Part shown: positions 7,367-15,921 of the stretch, piece after piece
Position numbering within the stretch: the stretch's first letter is position 1
Layout: every line of letters begins with the position of its first letter
Position numbers and translations under genes: made by a program
The notes under the pieces: model-generated
Database searches by the model: none
What the model saw: only the letters and a program-made list of their open reading frames with translations
Told to the model about the DNA's origin: nothing
NCBI RefSeq assembly: GCF_024734075.1
Contig: NZ_CP102850.1
Span: forward strand, 2,852,001 to 2,916,000
From: Gordonia mangrovi
GTDB lineage: Bacteria > Actinomycetota > Actinomycetes > Mycobacteriales > Mycobacteriaceae
Reading direction: 5' to 3'
DNA length: 64,000 bases

Positions 7367-8848
7367 TTAGCTCACGTGAGCGGAGTGCGCATCAACTTGC
7401 GCGACAACACCTTCTGCGCTTCGCGCGGCGGTGGTGCAGGCGGCGGCGGCTTCGGCGGGCAGCAGTGGGTGGCGGGCGAGTGTGCGCCACGACTGCGCGG
7501 CATCCACAGCAGCGGCACGGATTTCCGGGACGGACGCGTCCGGATGCAGACGCAGTCGGGAGGCGGGGTCGACGCCGTGGCCGCCGATCAGGTGGCTCAG
7601 CTGCTCGGTCTGATCGGCTGCGAAGGGTAGACCACCGGAGCGAAGCGTGTTGAGCAGACGCAGTTCGCGGAACCCGTGGACGTCGGCGAGCGCCCGCCGC
7701 ACGGACTCACGCACTTCTGCGGCGGCTGCACTCCCGTTGTGCGACAGCACATGGTCGAGGGTCACCAGCACCGAGTGCGCCTTGAGCTGATCGGCTCGCT
7801 GGCCGAACTGGATGTCGATGACGTCACTGAGTTCGGCCAGGCCGCTGCGGTTGATCATCTCGGTGGCGAGCTGTGCCGACGTGGTGACACCGAAGCGGAT
7901 CAGGGTCACTCCCAGCCGTATCCCGAACACCCCGAATCGCTCGGCGAGCGCTCGCCGAGCCGCGGCGTCGATGTGGGGGAGCAGGTCGGGTCGCTGGAAG
8001 CGGTCGACGCTGAGCAGTGCCGTCTCCAGGTCGGCCGGCGCGACCGCCGCCAGATCCATCAAGGTGCGGAACTCCACCTCGCGCATCGTGCGTGCGCCCA
8101 GCGCCAACAGCCCGGCCACCGGAACGACCGCCTGGCACAAGCCGGTCCGCGACAACTCGGTCGCGAACCGACCGGCGATCTGTTCGGCCGAGATCATCGC
8201 GTCCATCCGGCCCGCGCCGAGTTCGTCCGCGCGGGAGACCACGCCGATCACGCCGAGTGGCCCAGAACCGCCGCCGATGGATGTGGCGATGCGACGCAAC
8301 ATGTCGGTGTCGGTGGCCGACAGCGAACGCATCAGGTAGACAACCGCATCGACGCCGGATTGACCGTCCTCGGGGGTGATCAGCGAGAGCGTGGACGCCG
8401 ACAACTCCGTGGACAGCGATGCCGTGCCCGGGGTGTCGACGATGGTGCGGGTGTGCAGGGCGCGCGATGGCCACTCGACGTCGAGATGGTCGACGTCGTC
8501 GGCGGTCAACGTGCCGAAGTCGAAACCGAGGTGGCCGGTCGTTCGGGTGACCGGGATCGAGACCGATTGTCCATCGACGGTGCGCGCGGCCACCGATGCC
8601 ACCTGACCGCGGCGGTACCAGGTGACCACGCGAGTGCACTCGGTGGCGTCCGTCGGCGCGATATCCTGTCCGACAAGGGCGTTGAGCAGGGTCGACTTGC
8701 CCGCCTTCAACGACCCGGCGAGCGCGATCCGCACGGGCTCGTCGAGGCGCTGGGCGCACCGATCAACCGCATCGATGGCCGCGCGATCGCCGGCGACCGC
8801 CTCGCGGGCCGCCGTGATGAACTCGGCGGCCTGATCGACATCGGTCAT
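7367..8848 (-). CDS. iniC: Dynamin-like GTPase IniC
   Basis: 493 residues, the length recalled for mycobacterial IniC. It is a dynamin-superfamily GTPase with P-loop GSLKAGKS (45-52), a switch-I Thr in PTDATECTRV, the G3 motif VDTPG (~135) and a G4-like SRADE (~208), followed by a long helical stalk region. In mycobacteria IniA and IniC form a pair induced by cell-wall damage (isoniazid, ethambutol), and IniA has dynamin-like membrane activity. The ATG overlaps the stop of iniA by one base (TAATG), so the pair is translationally coupled. It is the last gene of the iniB-iniA-iniC operon. Confidence 0.9.
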   Translation of the reverse strand: MTDVDQAAEFITAAREAVAGDRAAIDAVDRCAQRLDEPVRIALAGSLKAGKSTLLNALVGQDIAPTDATECTRVVTWYRRGQVASVAARTVDGQSVSIPVTRTTGHLGFDFGTLTADDVDHLDVEWPSRALHTRTIVDTPGTASLSTELSASTLSLITPEDGQSGVDAVVYLMRSLSATDTDMLRRIATSIGGGSGPLGVIGVVSRADELGAGRMDAMISAEQIAGRFATELSRTGLCQAVVPVAGLLALGARTMREVEFRTLMDLAAVAPADLETALLSVDRFQRPDLLPHIDAAARRALAERFGVFGIRLGVTLIRFGVTTSAQLATEMINRSGLAELSDVIDIQFGQRADQLKAHSVLVTLDHVLSHNGSAAAAEVRESVRRALADVHGFRELRLLNTLRSGGLPFAADQTEQLSHLIGGHGVDPASRLRLHPDASVPEIRAAAVDAAQSWRTLARHPLLPAEAAAACTTAARSAEGVVAQVDAHSAHVS

Positions 8849-10677
8849 TATGCCGTCACCGCGAGAGACTCCAGACGGTCCGCGGCACGGCGCAGCGCGG
8901 CAACGTCTTTCAGAGATGATTCCACTGCGGCAGCCCGTTCCGTGCGTTGCGTGTCGGCCAGCGCCGCAGCGGACTGGGCGGCGCTGAGCGACTCGGCGAT
9001 CGAGCGTGACGTCTGCTCGGCGACGGTGGTGAAGTGATCACGCAGCACCCGTTGGATCACCCGCAGACGATCGCGTGATTCCTTGCCGACCTGGAAACTG
9101 ACGTCGTCGGTGAACGCCCGCACCGCGTTCTTGGCCTTGGCCCGCCGTTCGACGATGCGCGCCTCCTTGTCGTCGCGGTAGGCCTTGCTGCCCAACAACA
9201 CCCCGGCACCGACGGACACCGGGTTGATCAGCGCCATCCCCATCATCGTGGAGATGAGGCCGAACATCAGCACGCCGCCATACGAGCCGCGCATCCCCAC
9301 CAGCAGCTTCTGGCTCAGTCCGGTTTTCTGGGCGTCGAGGGCGGCCAGTTCGGCCACCGAATCGAATACCCCGTCCAGGTCGGCGATGTCGATCGCGGGC
9401 AGCGATTCGTCGCCGGATTCGGCGAAGTGTGCGGCCACCCGCTGCGCGAGCCACACCGATCGTTCGTGTGCCCAGACGAAATTGTCGCCGACCACGGCCG
9501 CGGTTTGCTCGGCCAACCACTCGGCGAACCGATCCCAGTCGGTGCCCGGGTCGCCGTCGTCGATGGCCCGCTCGGCTTCCCGGGTCACCGCGCGGAGTCG
9601 GTCCCGTAGGTCGTGGTCGATGTCGGCGGCCAAATCTCCGATCCCGTCGGCGAGGGTCTGCTGCCACTGTGCGGTGCGGCGGCGCATGCTCTCCGCGTAC
9701 TCTTTGGCCTCCTGCAGACCGGTCACCGCGCGCCGGGCGGTATACGGATCGCGCAGGCCCGTCAGCTCGCTGCCGTAGGTCAATGCCAAATGCTCGGACA
9801 CCACCCGCAGGTCATTGGCGACGGTTTCGCGAGTCAGCTTCTGCGCGTTGGCGACCACACTGCCACGCAGATAGCGGTACAGGTCGACGAACCCGGCCTC
9901 GGTGTTGAGCTGCTCGTCCTGCAGGCGCAATGCGTGAATCCGCAACGCCGACGACACCGGCAGTACCGGGATCTCGATGTCGGCGGTGCGTAGGTGCGCG
10001 CGGTCGGCATCGGCGATCACCCGCCACTGAGGGTAGAGGTCCGTCTTGGAGAGCAGACACGCCACGGTCGGGCACAGCTCGGTGACCTGCCGCAGAAAGC
10101 GCATCTCCGGTGCGGTGAACTCCTGGCTGGCATCGGACACGAACAGCACCGCGTCGGCGGTGGCCACCATGCCCAGGGTCGTTGCCGCATAGGGGTGTCC
10201 GTGACCGCCGACACCCGGTGTGTCGACCACGACGAGTCCGTCGGCAAGCAACGGCCCCGGTGCGTCGACCTCCAGCCGCGCCACCTCCCGCCCCGCGGCG
10301 AGATCGGTGGCCGGGGTGATGGCGGTGATCTGCTCGAGTGGCACCGGTACCCGGTCTTCGGCCGCGCCGCCGACGACGAGGTGCGCAATCGGCTGCGCGG
10401 CATGGCCGATCACGGTGGGCACCGCCGTCGTCTCGTCGTCACCGACCGAGCAGACCTCCAGGTTCAGCAGCGCATTGACGAACTGGCTCTTGCCCTGCTT
10501 GAGCTGACCGACGACGACGATCCGCAGCCGTGGATCGGTCAATCGTGTTCGCGCCCCCGCCAACCGGGTGACCAGGTCGCCGCGGCCGGCCTCCTCGGCG
10601 ATGCCGACCATGCGGTCGAGCAAGTCGGGGAGGGCGCCCGCGGCAGCGTTACCCGGAGCGGGAGATCTGTCGGTCAT
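8848..10677 (-). CDS. iniA: Dynamin-like GTPase IniA
   Basis: 609 residues. GTPase domain with P-loop GQLKQGKS (57-64), switch-I Thr in DDETTAVPTV, VVDTPGVGG (~155) and G4 LSKTDLY. The stalk and a hydrophobic paddle follow at about 465-490 (GGVLMFGLISTMMGMALINP), which in dynamin-like proteins inserts into the membrane. The ATG at 10677 is preceded by GAAGG at a normal distance. The longer upstream frame is Arg/Pro-rich and overlaps the iniB end, so I reject it. The short gap to iniB (52 bases) and the 1-base overlap with iniC support one operon. The expected role is membrane repair or remodelling under envelope stress. Confidence 0.92.
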   Translation of the reverse strand: MTDRSPAPGNAAAGALPDLLDRMVGIAEEAGRGDLVTRLAGARTRLTDPRLRIVVVGQLKQGKSQFVNALLNLEVCSVGDDETTAVPTVIGHAAQPIAHLVVGGAAEDRVPVPLEQITAITPATDLAAGREVARLEVDAPGPLLADGLVVVDTPGVGGHGHPYAATTLGMVATADAVLFVSDASQEFTAPEMRFLRQVTELCPTVACLLSKTDLYPQWRVIADADRAHLRTADIEIPVLPVSSALRIHALRLQDEQLNTEAGFVDLYRYLRGSVVANAQKLTRETVANDLRVVSEHLALTYGSELTGLRDPYTARRAVTGLQEAKEYAESMRRRTAQWQQTLADGIGDLAADIDHDLRDRLRAVTREAERAIDDGDPGTDWDRFAEWLAEQTAAVVGDNFVWAHERSVWLAQRVAAHFAESGDESLPAIDIADLDGVFDSVAELAALDAQKTGLSQKLLVGMRGSYGGVLMFGLISTMMGMALINPVSVGAGVLLGSKAYRDDKEARIVERRAKAKNAVRAFTDDVSFQVGKESRDRLRVIQRVLRDHFTTVAEQTSRSIAESLSAAQSAAALADTQRTERAAAVESSLKDVAALRRAADRLESLAVTA

Positions 10678-10729
10678 GGTGCCTTCACGGTATCGGTGGC
10701 AGACGGGTCGTGGCGATCGCGTTGTGCGG

Positions 10730-13700
10730 TCAGTTTCCGAGCAGACCGTCGTGACCGGCCGGATCGGTGTGGGTGGCGCCGGTCTCGGCGTCGCCGGACA
10801 ACCCACCCGTCAGGCCGCTCGTCAGTCCACCGCCGAGTCCGCCCGACAGGTCCGAGGTCAACCCGGATGCGGTGTCGACGGTCCCGGACAGGGCGCCTCC
10901 GGACGAGTCAGTCAGCGAGCCCTCGGCTCCTGCACCACCGGTTGCCTCGCCCCCACCGGACGCCTCCGCCCCACCGGATGCAGAGCCGTCCACAGCAGAA
11001 TCGGCTGATCCTCCCGCGCCGCCGCTCAGCGCCGCAGTCGGGCCACTGAGTGCCGCCTCCAGACCGCCGCCGACACTGCTCTCCACCCCGCCGGTCACCT
11101 GACCCGCGGTATCGGTGACGCCGCCGACGTCGAGCCCGCCACCGGTGGAACCGTCCGGCAGATCGAGGCCGCCCTGCAAACCCAGGCCGTCGGTCAGGCC
11201 GGCGCCGCCGGCGAGGGCACCATCGAGTTCACCGCCGCCCGATGCCGAACCGGCTCCATCGCCGGACAGACCCAGGTCGACCCCGGCGCCCTGCACGGTC
11301 TGGTCGACCGTGCCGGCAGCCGAGCCGGTCAGGTCCACGCCACCGCCCACAACCGAGCCGGTGTCGAGACCGAGGCCATCGTCGAGGCCCAGCCCGCTGG
11401 TGAGTCCGAGTCCGCTGTCCAGGCCGCCGGTGAGGGCGCCCGTGACGCCGGAGTCGCCGGTCAGCGACAGATCGTCGCCGAGGAGTCCGGTCGATGCCAG
11501 CGAACCGCCGACCGAGAGCGGTCCGGTCGCCGACAACCCGGTGTCGGTGAGCGCGAGGGTCGGGTTGGCGATCGCGTCGACCTCGCCGGTCACCAGGCTG
11601 CCGAGCCCGCCGACGGAGTGCAGGCTCGAGTCGAGGGTGGCGGTGATGCCGTCGGCGGCCGAGGCGTCCAGAGCCAGAGCGGTACCCAACGTCGAGGTGA
11701 CCGCGGTGGTGAGGTCGGTGCCGGCGTCGAGTTGCCCGGTCAGCTCGGAGCCCAGATCGCCCGAGTACGCCGCGCCGAGCACCGCACCCAGCGAACCGCC
11801 GAGACCTGCGCCGATCTCGCCGCCGGCGCCGAGCGCCGTCGACAGCGCGCCGCCGAGTTCGGCCGTTGTGCCGGTGAAGACCTCGCCACCCAACGCGCCG
11901 GTCAGTGAGCCGCCGAGCGCGGCGTCCAGTGAGCTGCCGAGGGACGTGACCAGCGCGCCGTCGACGCCGAGCGAAGTGCCCAGATCGGCCGCCAGCAGCT
12001 GTCCGAGGCTGACCCCGGATGCGGCCGACAGCAGACCGTCGACGCCGACGGCGCCGTCCAACATGCCGCCCAGCGAGGTGCCCAACGCAGCGGCGACCTC
12101 GCCGCCGGCCCCGCCGACCGCCGCCAGCCCCGCCGACAGATCGCCGGTGAGGCCACCGTCGAGCAGACCCGTCAGGACCGCGCCGAGTACGCCGCCGGCG
12201 CCGAGCGCGCCCGCCAGCGCGCCGCCGAGGTCGGCGCCCGCCTCGCCGCCGGCACCCAGCGCCCCGGACAGCACGGTCGACAGCGAGGTGTCGAGGCCGG
12301 CGCCCGCGTTGAGGAGCCCGTCGAGTGCGGCACCCGCGGACAGTCCGTCGAGTTCCAGGCCGCCGTCGAGTGCGATACCCAACGCCCCGCCGAGCGCGGC
12401 ACCGAGGTCGGCGGCGACATCGCCGCCCGCGGCCAGCGTCGACGACAGCGCCGCGCCGATCGTCCCCTCAAGATCGCCGCCCGCGGCGATCACCGACTCC
12501 AGGCCTGCGCCGAGCGCGGCGTCGAGGGCAGCCGACAACCCGGCTTCGGCTCCGCCGCCGACACCGAGCACGGCGGCGACGGCACCACCCATCACCGCAC
12601 CGAGGCCTGCGCCGCCCGTCAACGCGATCCCGCCGACGGCCGCAGCGCTCGCCGACAGCACCGCGGTGACCGCAGCACCGAGTTCGGCGGCGACCGCACC
12701 ACCGGCGCCGAGTCCGGCGGCCAGACCGCCGCTCAGGGTGGCGCCGAGTTCCCCGGACAGGGCGCTGATGGCCTGGGCGTCGAGCAGTCCGCTCAGCGCG
12801 GCCTCCACCCCTCCGGCCGCGGCCAGGGTCCCGGCGAATGCGGCCGAGAGTTCGGAGGCCAGCGCAGCATCGAGGCCCAGCGCACCGGACAGCACCGCGG
12901 AGACCGCCCCGCCGGCGCCGAGTCCCGCCGACAACGCGGTCGCCAGCTCGGCACCCAGGCCGGCGCCCGCGCCGATCCCGGCGCCCACCAGGCCGCCGAG
13001 GGTCGCGCCGAATGCGCCGGCGGCCGCACCGCCGAGTTCCAGACCGGCGCTCAACGCCCCGGAGAGTCCGCCACTCACGGCACCCGCCAGACCGCCGCCC
13101 GCCTCGAGCGCGGCATCCAGTGCGGTGGCGAACTGGCCGACGAGTGCGCCCTCGGCCCCCAGCGCCGCCGACAGCGCCGCGGCAGCCTGCCCGCCGATAC
13201 CCGCGGCCGCCGACATCCCGCCGGCCAGCATGGTGTCCAGCGCAGCGCCGATGGTGCCGCCGAACTGTGCGGCCACCGCACCGCCTGCGGCCAGTCCGGC
13301 CGACAGGGTGGCCCCCAGCATCACCGCGAGTTGCCCGGCCAGGTCGAGGTCACCGAAGGCCATACCACCCAGATCGAGATCGCTCACCTGGAAACCCGAC
13401 AGGTCCACCGAACCCAGGCCGATGCCGCCGAGCGCCGACCCGAAATCGATGTCGCCGATCGTGAATCCCCCGAGGCCGACATCACCCAGCCCGAAGCCAC
13501 CGAGATCGAACCCACCCACCGAGCCGCCGCCGACGCCCACGTCGCCGGTACCCACACCGCCCAGTCCGATCCCGCCCAGGCCCACACCGCCGACGGAGCC
13601 ACCGCCGATGCCCACCCCTCCGAGGGCGCCGCCGGCAGCTCCGCCGCCACCGAGGACACCGCCGCCGATCGCCACGCCGGCGCCGGTGATCGCGCCGATC

Positions 13701-13885
13701 CCGGCACCCGCCGACACCAGCCCGGCGTCGGCGATGAGCGGGGTGGCGGCCGAGATGTCGGCCGGGGTCACCCCGTGCAGGCCGGCGGCGTCCAGGGAGG
13801 CCTGCGGATTGCGGCAGTACGCGGCAATCGACTCGTCGTCGCGCAGCAGGCCCAGAATGAAGTCGAGTACGGCGTTGGTGGCCAT
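10730..13885 (-). CDS. iniB: IniB-like Gly/Ala-rich protein
   Basis: 1051 residues. The first ~55 residues form the conserved IniB N-terminal domain (MATNAVLDFILGLLRDDES...), followed by nearly 1000 residues of Gly, Ala, Leu, Ser, Val and Asp in repeating blocks such as LGGVGIGGGSVGGVGLGGIG and GAALGAGGxVAAxLG. That is about twice the recalled length of M. tuberculosis IniB (479). There is no signal peptide or membrane helix of ordinary type. It is the first gene of the ini operon and is divergent from the Hsp70-like gene across a 280-bp regulatory region. The function of IniB is unknown; the repeat suggests a flexible or assembling scaffold for the IniA/IniC GTPases (inference). Confidence 0.85.
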   Translation of the reverse strand: MATNAVLDFILGLLRDDESIAAYCRNPQASLDAAGLHGVTPADISAATPLIADAGLVSAGAGIGAITGAGVAIGGGVLGGGGAAGGALGGVGIGGGSVGGVGLGGIGLGGVGTGDVGVGGGSVGGFDLGGFGLGDVGLGGFTIGDIDFGSALGGIGLGSVDLSGFQVSDLDLGGMAFGDLDLAGQLAVMLGATLSAGLAAGGAVAAQFGGTIGAALDTMLAGGMSAAAGIGGQAAAALSAALGAEGALVGQFATALDAALEAGGGLAGAVSGGLSGALSAGLELGGAAAGAFGATLGGLVGAGIGAGAGLGAELATALSAGLGAGGAVSAVLSGALGLDAALASELSAAFAGTLAAAGGVEAALSGLLDAQAISALSGELGATLSGGLAAGLGAGGAVAAELGAAVTAVLSASAAAVGGIALTGGAGLGAVMGGAVAAVLGVGGGAEAGLSAALDAALGAGLESVIAAGGDLEGTIGAALSSTLAAGGDVAADLGAALGGALGIALDGGLELDGLSAGAALDGLLNAGAGLDTSLSTVLSGALGAGGEAGADLGGALAGALGAGGVLGAVLTGLLDGGLTGDLSAGLAAVGGAGGEVAAALGTSLGGMLDGAVGVDGLLSAASGVSLGQLLAADLGTSLGVDGALVTSLGSSLDAALGGSLTGALGGEVFTGTTAELGGALSTALGAGGEIGAGLGGSLGAVLGAAYSGDLGSELTGQLDAGTDLTTAVTSTLGTALALDASAADGITATLDSSLHSVGGLGSLVTGEVDAIANPTLALTDTGLSATGPLSVGGSLASTGLLGDDLSLTGDSGVTGALTGGLDSGLGLTSGLGLDDGLGLDTGSVVGGGVDLTGSAAGTVDQTVQGAGVDLGLSGDGAGSASGGGELDGALAGGAGLTDGLGLQGGLDLPDGSTGGGLDVGGVTDTAGQVTGGVESSVGGGLEAALSGPTAALSGGAGGSADSAVDGSASGGAEASGGGEATGGAGAEGSLTDSSGGALSGTVDTASGLTSDLSGGLGGGLTSGLTGGLSGDAETGATHTDPAGHDGLLGN

Positions 13886-14164
13886 CTGGATCGTCCCCTC
13901 GTCGGACGAGACCGAGGTGGTCTCGTGTCTGAGTCGACGGTATGGACCCGCTCACCCATGCCGCATCGGGGAAAATCCCGGGTTCTGCGGGATGCCCGGG
14001 GCACCCCCGGGGTTTTGTCCCCATCTTGTGCGGAGAGCTAACGAAAGGCCTTCGGGGCACGACACACTCAGCAAGCGCACCGCGGGAGACCAGGGCCATC
14101 GCCGGCGACAGGTGATGTCGGAACTGTCGACTCCGAACCGGGTGCGAGGACAGGAGTGTGGGTG
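13886..14164. promoter_or_regulatory. Divergent ini / hsp70-like promoter region
   Basis: 279 bases between two divergent starts with several dyads. A GAGACC-GAGGT-GGTCTC inverted repeat lies at 13908-13924, about 25 bases before iniB. A larger imperfect repeat of GGGAAAATCCCGGG with CCCCGGGGTTTTGTCCC lies across about 13969-14027. Either could bind the LuxR-type regulator encoded downstream. I cannot place the -10/-35 boxes with confidence. The RBS for the Hsp70-like gene is AGGAG at 14152-14156. Confidence 0.5.
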
Positions 14165-15916
14165 ATGACCCTCGGAATCGGCGTCAAGATCGGCGCCGAC
14201 ACGTGCGTGGCGACGGTGGCGTCCGACGCCGCATGGGAAGCGACGATCATGCGTGACACCGCTCGACTCGTCGGACGCGATGACTTCCTCGACCGTGTCG
14301 GTGACCCGGTCGCGCTCGTCGACGCCGACGGCGCCCCGATCGCTGCCGCGGACCTCTTCGCCGACGCGGTCGAAGCCCTGGTGCAGGCGGTCGCCGACGA
14401 GATCGGCAATGTGTCGTCGGCGCGGCTGGGTATCGCCCATCCAGACGGCTGGACTGCCGAAGCCCTCGACGCGGCGCGCAGAACTGTCGCCGACCGCGCC
14501 GGACTGGCGGGACTGGATGCCGTGTGGCAGCCCACCGCCGTGGCCGCAGTCGCTGCCGCCGAGCACGCGCACGGGTCGTTCGCCGACGATTCGCTGGTCG
14601 TCTGCCACGACCTCGGCGCCTCCGCGGTGACGGTGTCGGTGGTGCGGGTTGGCGACGAACCGGAGCTGGTCGGTCGGTCGCTCACGTCGTCGGCGGTCAG
14701 TGGCCGCGAGTTCGACCGGCTGCTGCTCGCCGACGTCCTCGACGTCACCGGTGCCGGCGCCGCACTGGGTACCGCGGCCGAGTCGACACTTGCCGACCCG
14801 TCCGTCCTCGACGATCTGGACCGACTGCGCGCGGACTGTCGCGCGGCCAAGGAAGCGCTGTCGGTGGACACCGACACCGTCGTCGACGTCGCGGTCGGAT
14901 CGGTCCGCACCGAGGCCCGGCTGGTGCGCGAGGACGTCGAGAACCTCCTGCGCGCCCCGATCCTGGAGTCGGCCGCACTGATCCGCGAGGCGCTCATCGC
15001 CGCCGACGTCGAGTCGACCGAGGTGACCGCGATCGTCGCCACCGGTGGCGGCGCCGCGATCCCGCTGGTGGCCGAATTGCTCTCCACCGCGGTGCGGGTC
15101 CCGGTGGTCGTCGATCCCGACCCGGTCAGCGCACCCGCGGCGGGCGCGGCCTTGCTGCTCTCGCGTGGGTCGGCCGCAGCGACCGCCGTTCTGCCCGCGG
15201 CCGCGGCCACCCCGACCGCGGTGCAGCCGGCCGAACCGCCCCTGCGCGGCATCATCCCGGCGCCGGCACTGCCGGTCGGCGAACCCGAACCGCGGCTCAG
15301 TCGTCGCCGACGCGGGACACTCGTCGCCGTCGGCACGGCGGCCCTGGCCGTGATCACCGCGACCGGGCTGTCCGTCGGCACCGGCCTCGTGGGGAATTCG
15401 GACCCCGCGACACCCGCTCCGGCCGGCGCCGCCGTCACCGAGGCCCCGGCGAGCCGCACATCATCGGGCACCGGGACGAACACCACCCCGCAACCACGGG
15501 TCGAACAACTCGAGAGTCGTAGCGGTGTGGCGGGTGCGACGACAACCGCACCCGGGACCACGGCAGCCGAACAGACCGGCACGCCGCCCGCGCCCGGAAC
15601 CCAGGCGCCGGGCACCCAGGCGCCGGGCACCCAGGCGCCGGGCTCCCAAGCGCCGGGTACCCAAGCCCCCGGAACGCCGGCCCCCGGAAGCCAGAACCCC
15701 GGCACGCCGCCCCCGGGAACCAGCTCACCCGGCACCACCCAGAACCCCGACCCGAATCCGCCGGCGACCACCCCGCCGGCCGAATTCCCCGATGACTCGG
15801 GCACCGGTGGCGGTGGTTCGGGCGGTGGTGGCCTGACCCGGCTACCGGGCGAGATCGTCGGCGGTGCCGGGGACACGGTCTGCGGTGTGACCGACCTGGT
15901 GTGTCTGGGCGGGTAG
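14165..15916 (+). CDS. Membrane-tethered Hsp70-like ATPase with Pro/Gly-rich tail
   Basis: 583 residues. Residues ~1-340 resemble the Hsp70/actin nucleotide-binding domain: GIGVKIGADTC at the first phosphate loop, CHDLGASAVTVSVV at the second, RAAKEALS at the connecting helix, and IVATGGGAAIPLVAELL at the adenosine site. The substrate-binding domain of DnaK is absent. Instead there is a basic stop (LSRRRRG), one membrane helix (~383-407) and an extracellular Pro/Gly/Thr-rich tail with five 15-bp repeats. The first loop lacks the usual DLGTT Asp, so catalysis may be altered. An ATG at 14165 fits the AGGAG RBS; a GTG at 14156 is the alternative. It overlaps the regulator gene, suggesting that the two proteins act together. 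Confidence 0.82.
   Translation: MTLGIGVKIGADTCVATVASDAAWEATIMRDTARLVGRDDFLDRVGDPVALVDADGAPIAAADLFADAVEALVQAVADEIGNVSSARLGIAHPDGWTAEALDAARRTVADRAGLAGLDAVWQPTAVAAVAAAEHAHGSFADDSLVVCHDLGASAVTVSVVRVGDEPELVGRSLTSSAVSGREFDRLLLADVLDVTGAGAALGTAAESTLADPSVLDDLDRLRADCRAAKEALSVDTDTVVDVAVGSVRTEARLVREDVENLLRAPILESAALIREALIAADVESTEVTAIVATGGGAAIPLVAELLSTAVRVPVVVDPDPVSAPAAGAALLLSRGSAAATAVLPAAAATPTAVQPAEPPLRGIIPAPALPVGEPEPRLSRRRRGTLVAVGTAALAVITATGLSVGTGLVGNSDPATPAPAGAAVTEAPASRTSSGTGTNTTPQPRVEQLESRSGVAGATTTAPGTTAAEQTGTPPAPGTQAPGTQAPGTQAPGSQAPGTQAPGTPAPGSQNPGTPPPGTSSPGTTQNPDPNPPATTPPAEFPDDSGTGGGGSGGGGLTRLPGEIVGGAGDTVCGVTDLVCLGG
15593..15667 (+). repeat. 15-bp tandem repeat inside the Hsp70-like gene
   Basis: Five near-identical 15-bp units of type CCGGGCACCCAGGCG encode repeated Pro-Gly-Thr-Gln-Ala. 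They lie in the extracellular tail and could vary in number between strains by slippage. Confidence 0.85.
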
Positions 15917-15921
15917 CGCCG

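Noticed and set aside
7676..9037. 453-codon plus-strand frame over iniC
   Set aside because: Shadow of iniC; the GTPase motifs are on the other strand.
11115..14165. 1016-codon open frame on the plus strand
   Set aside because: It is the exact antisense of iniB: the Gly/Ala-rich GC-biased codons give a Pro/Ser/Ala-rich shadow. No RBS, and the iniB frame has a recognisable N-terminal domain.
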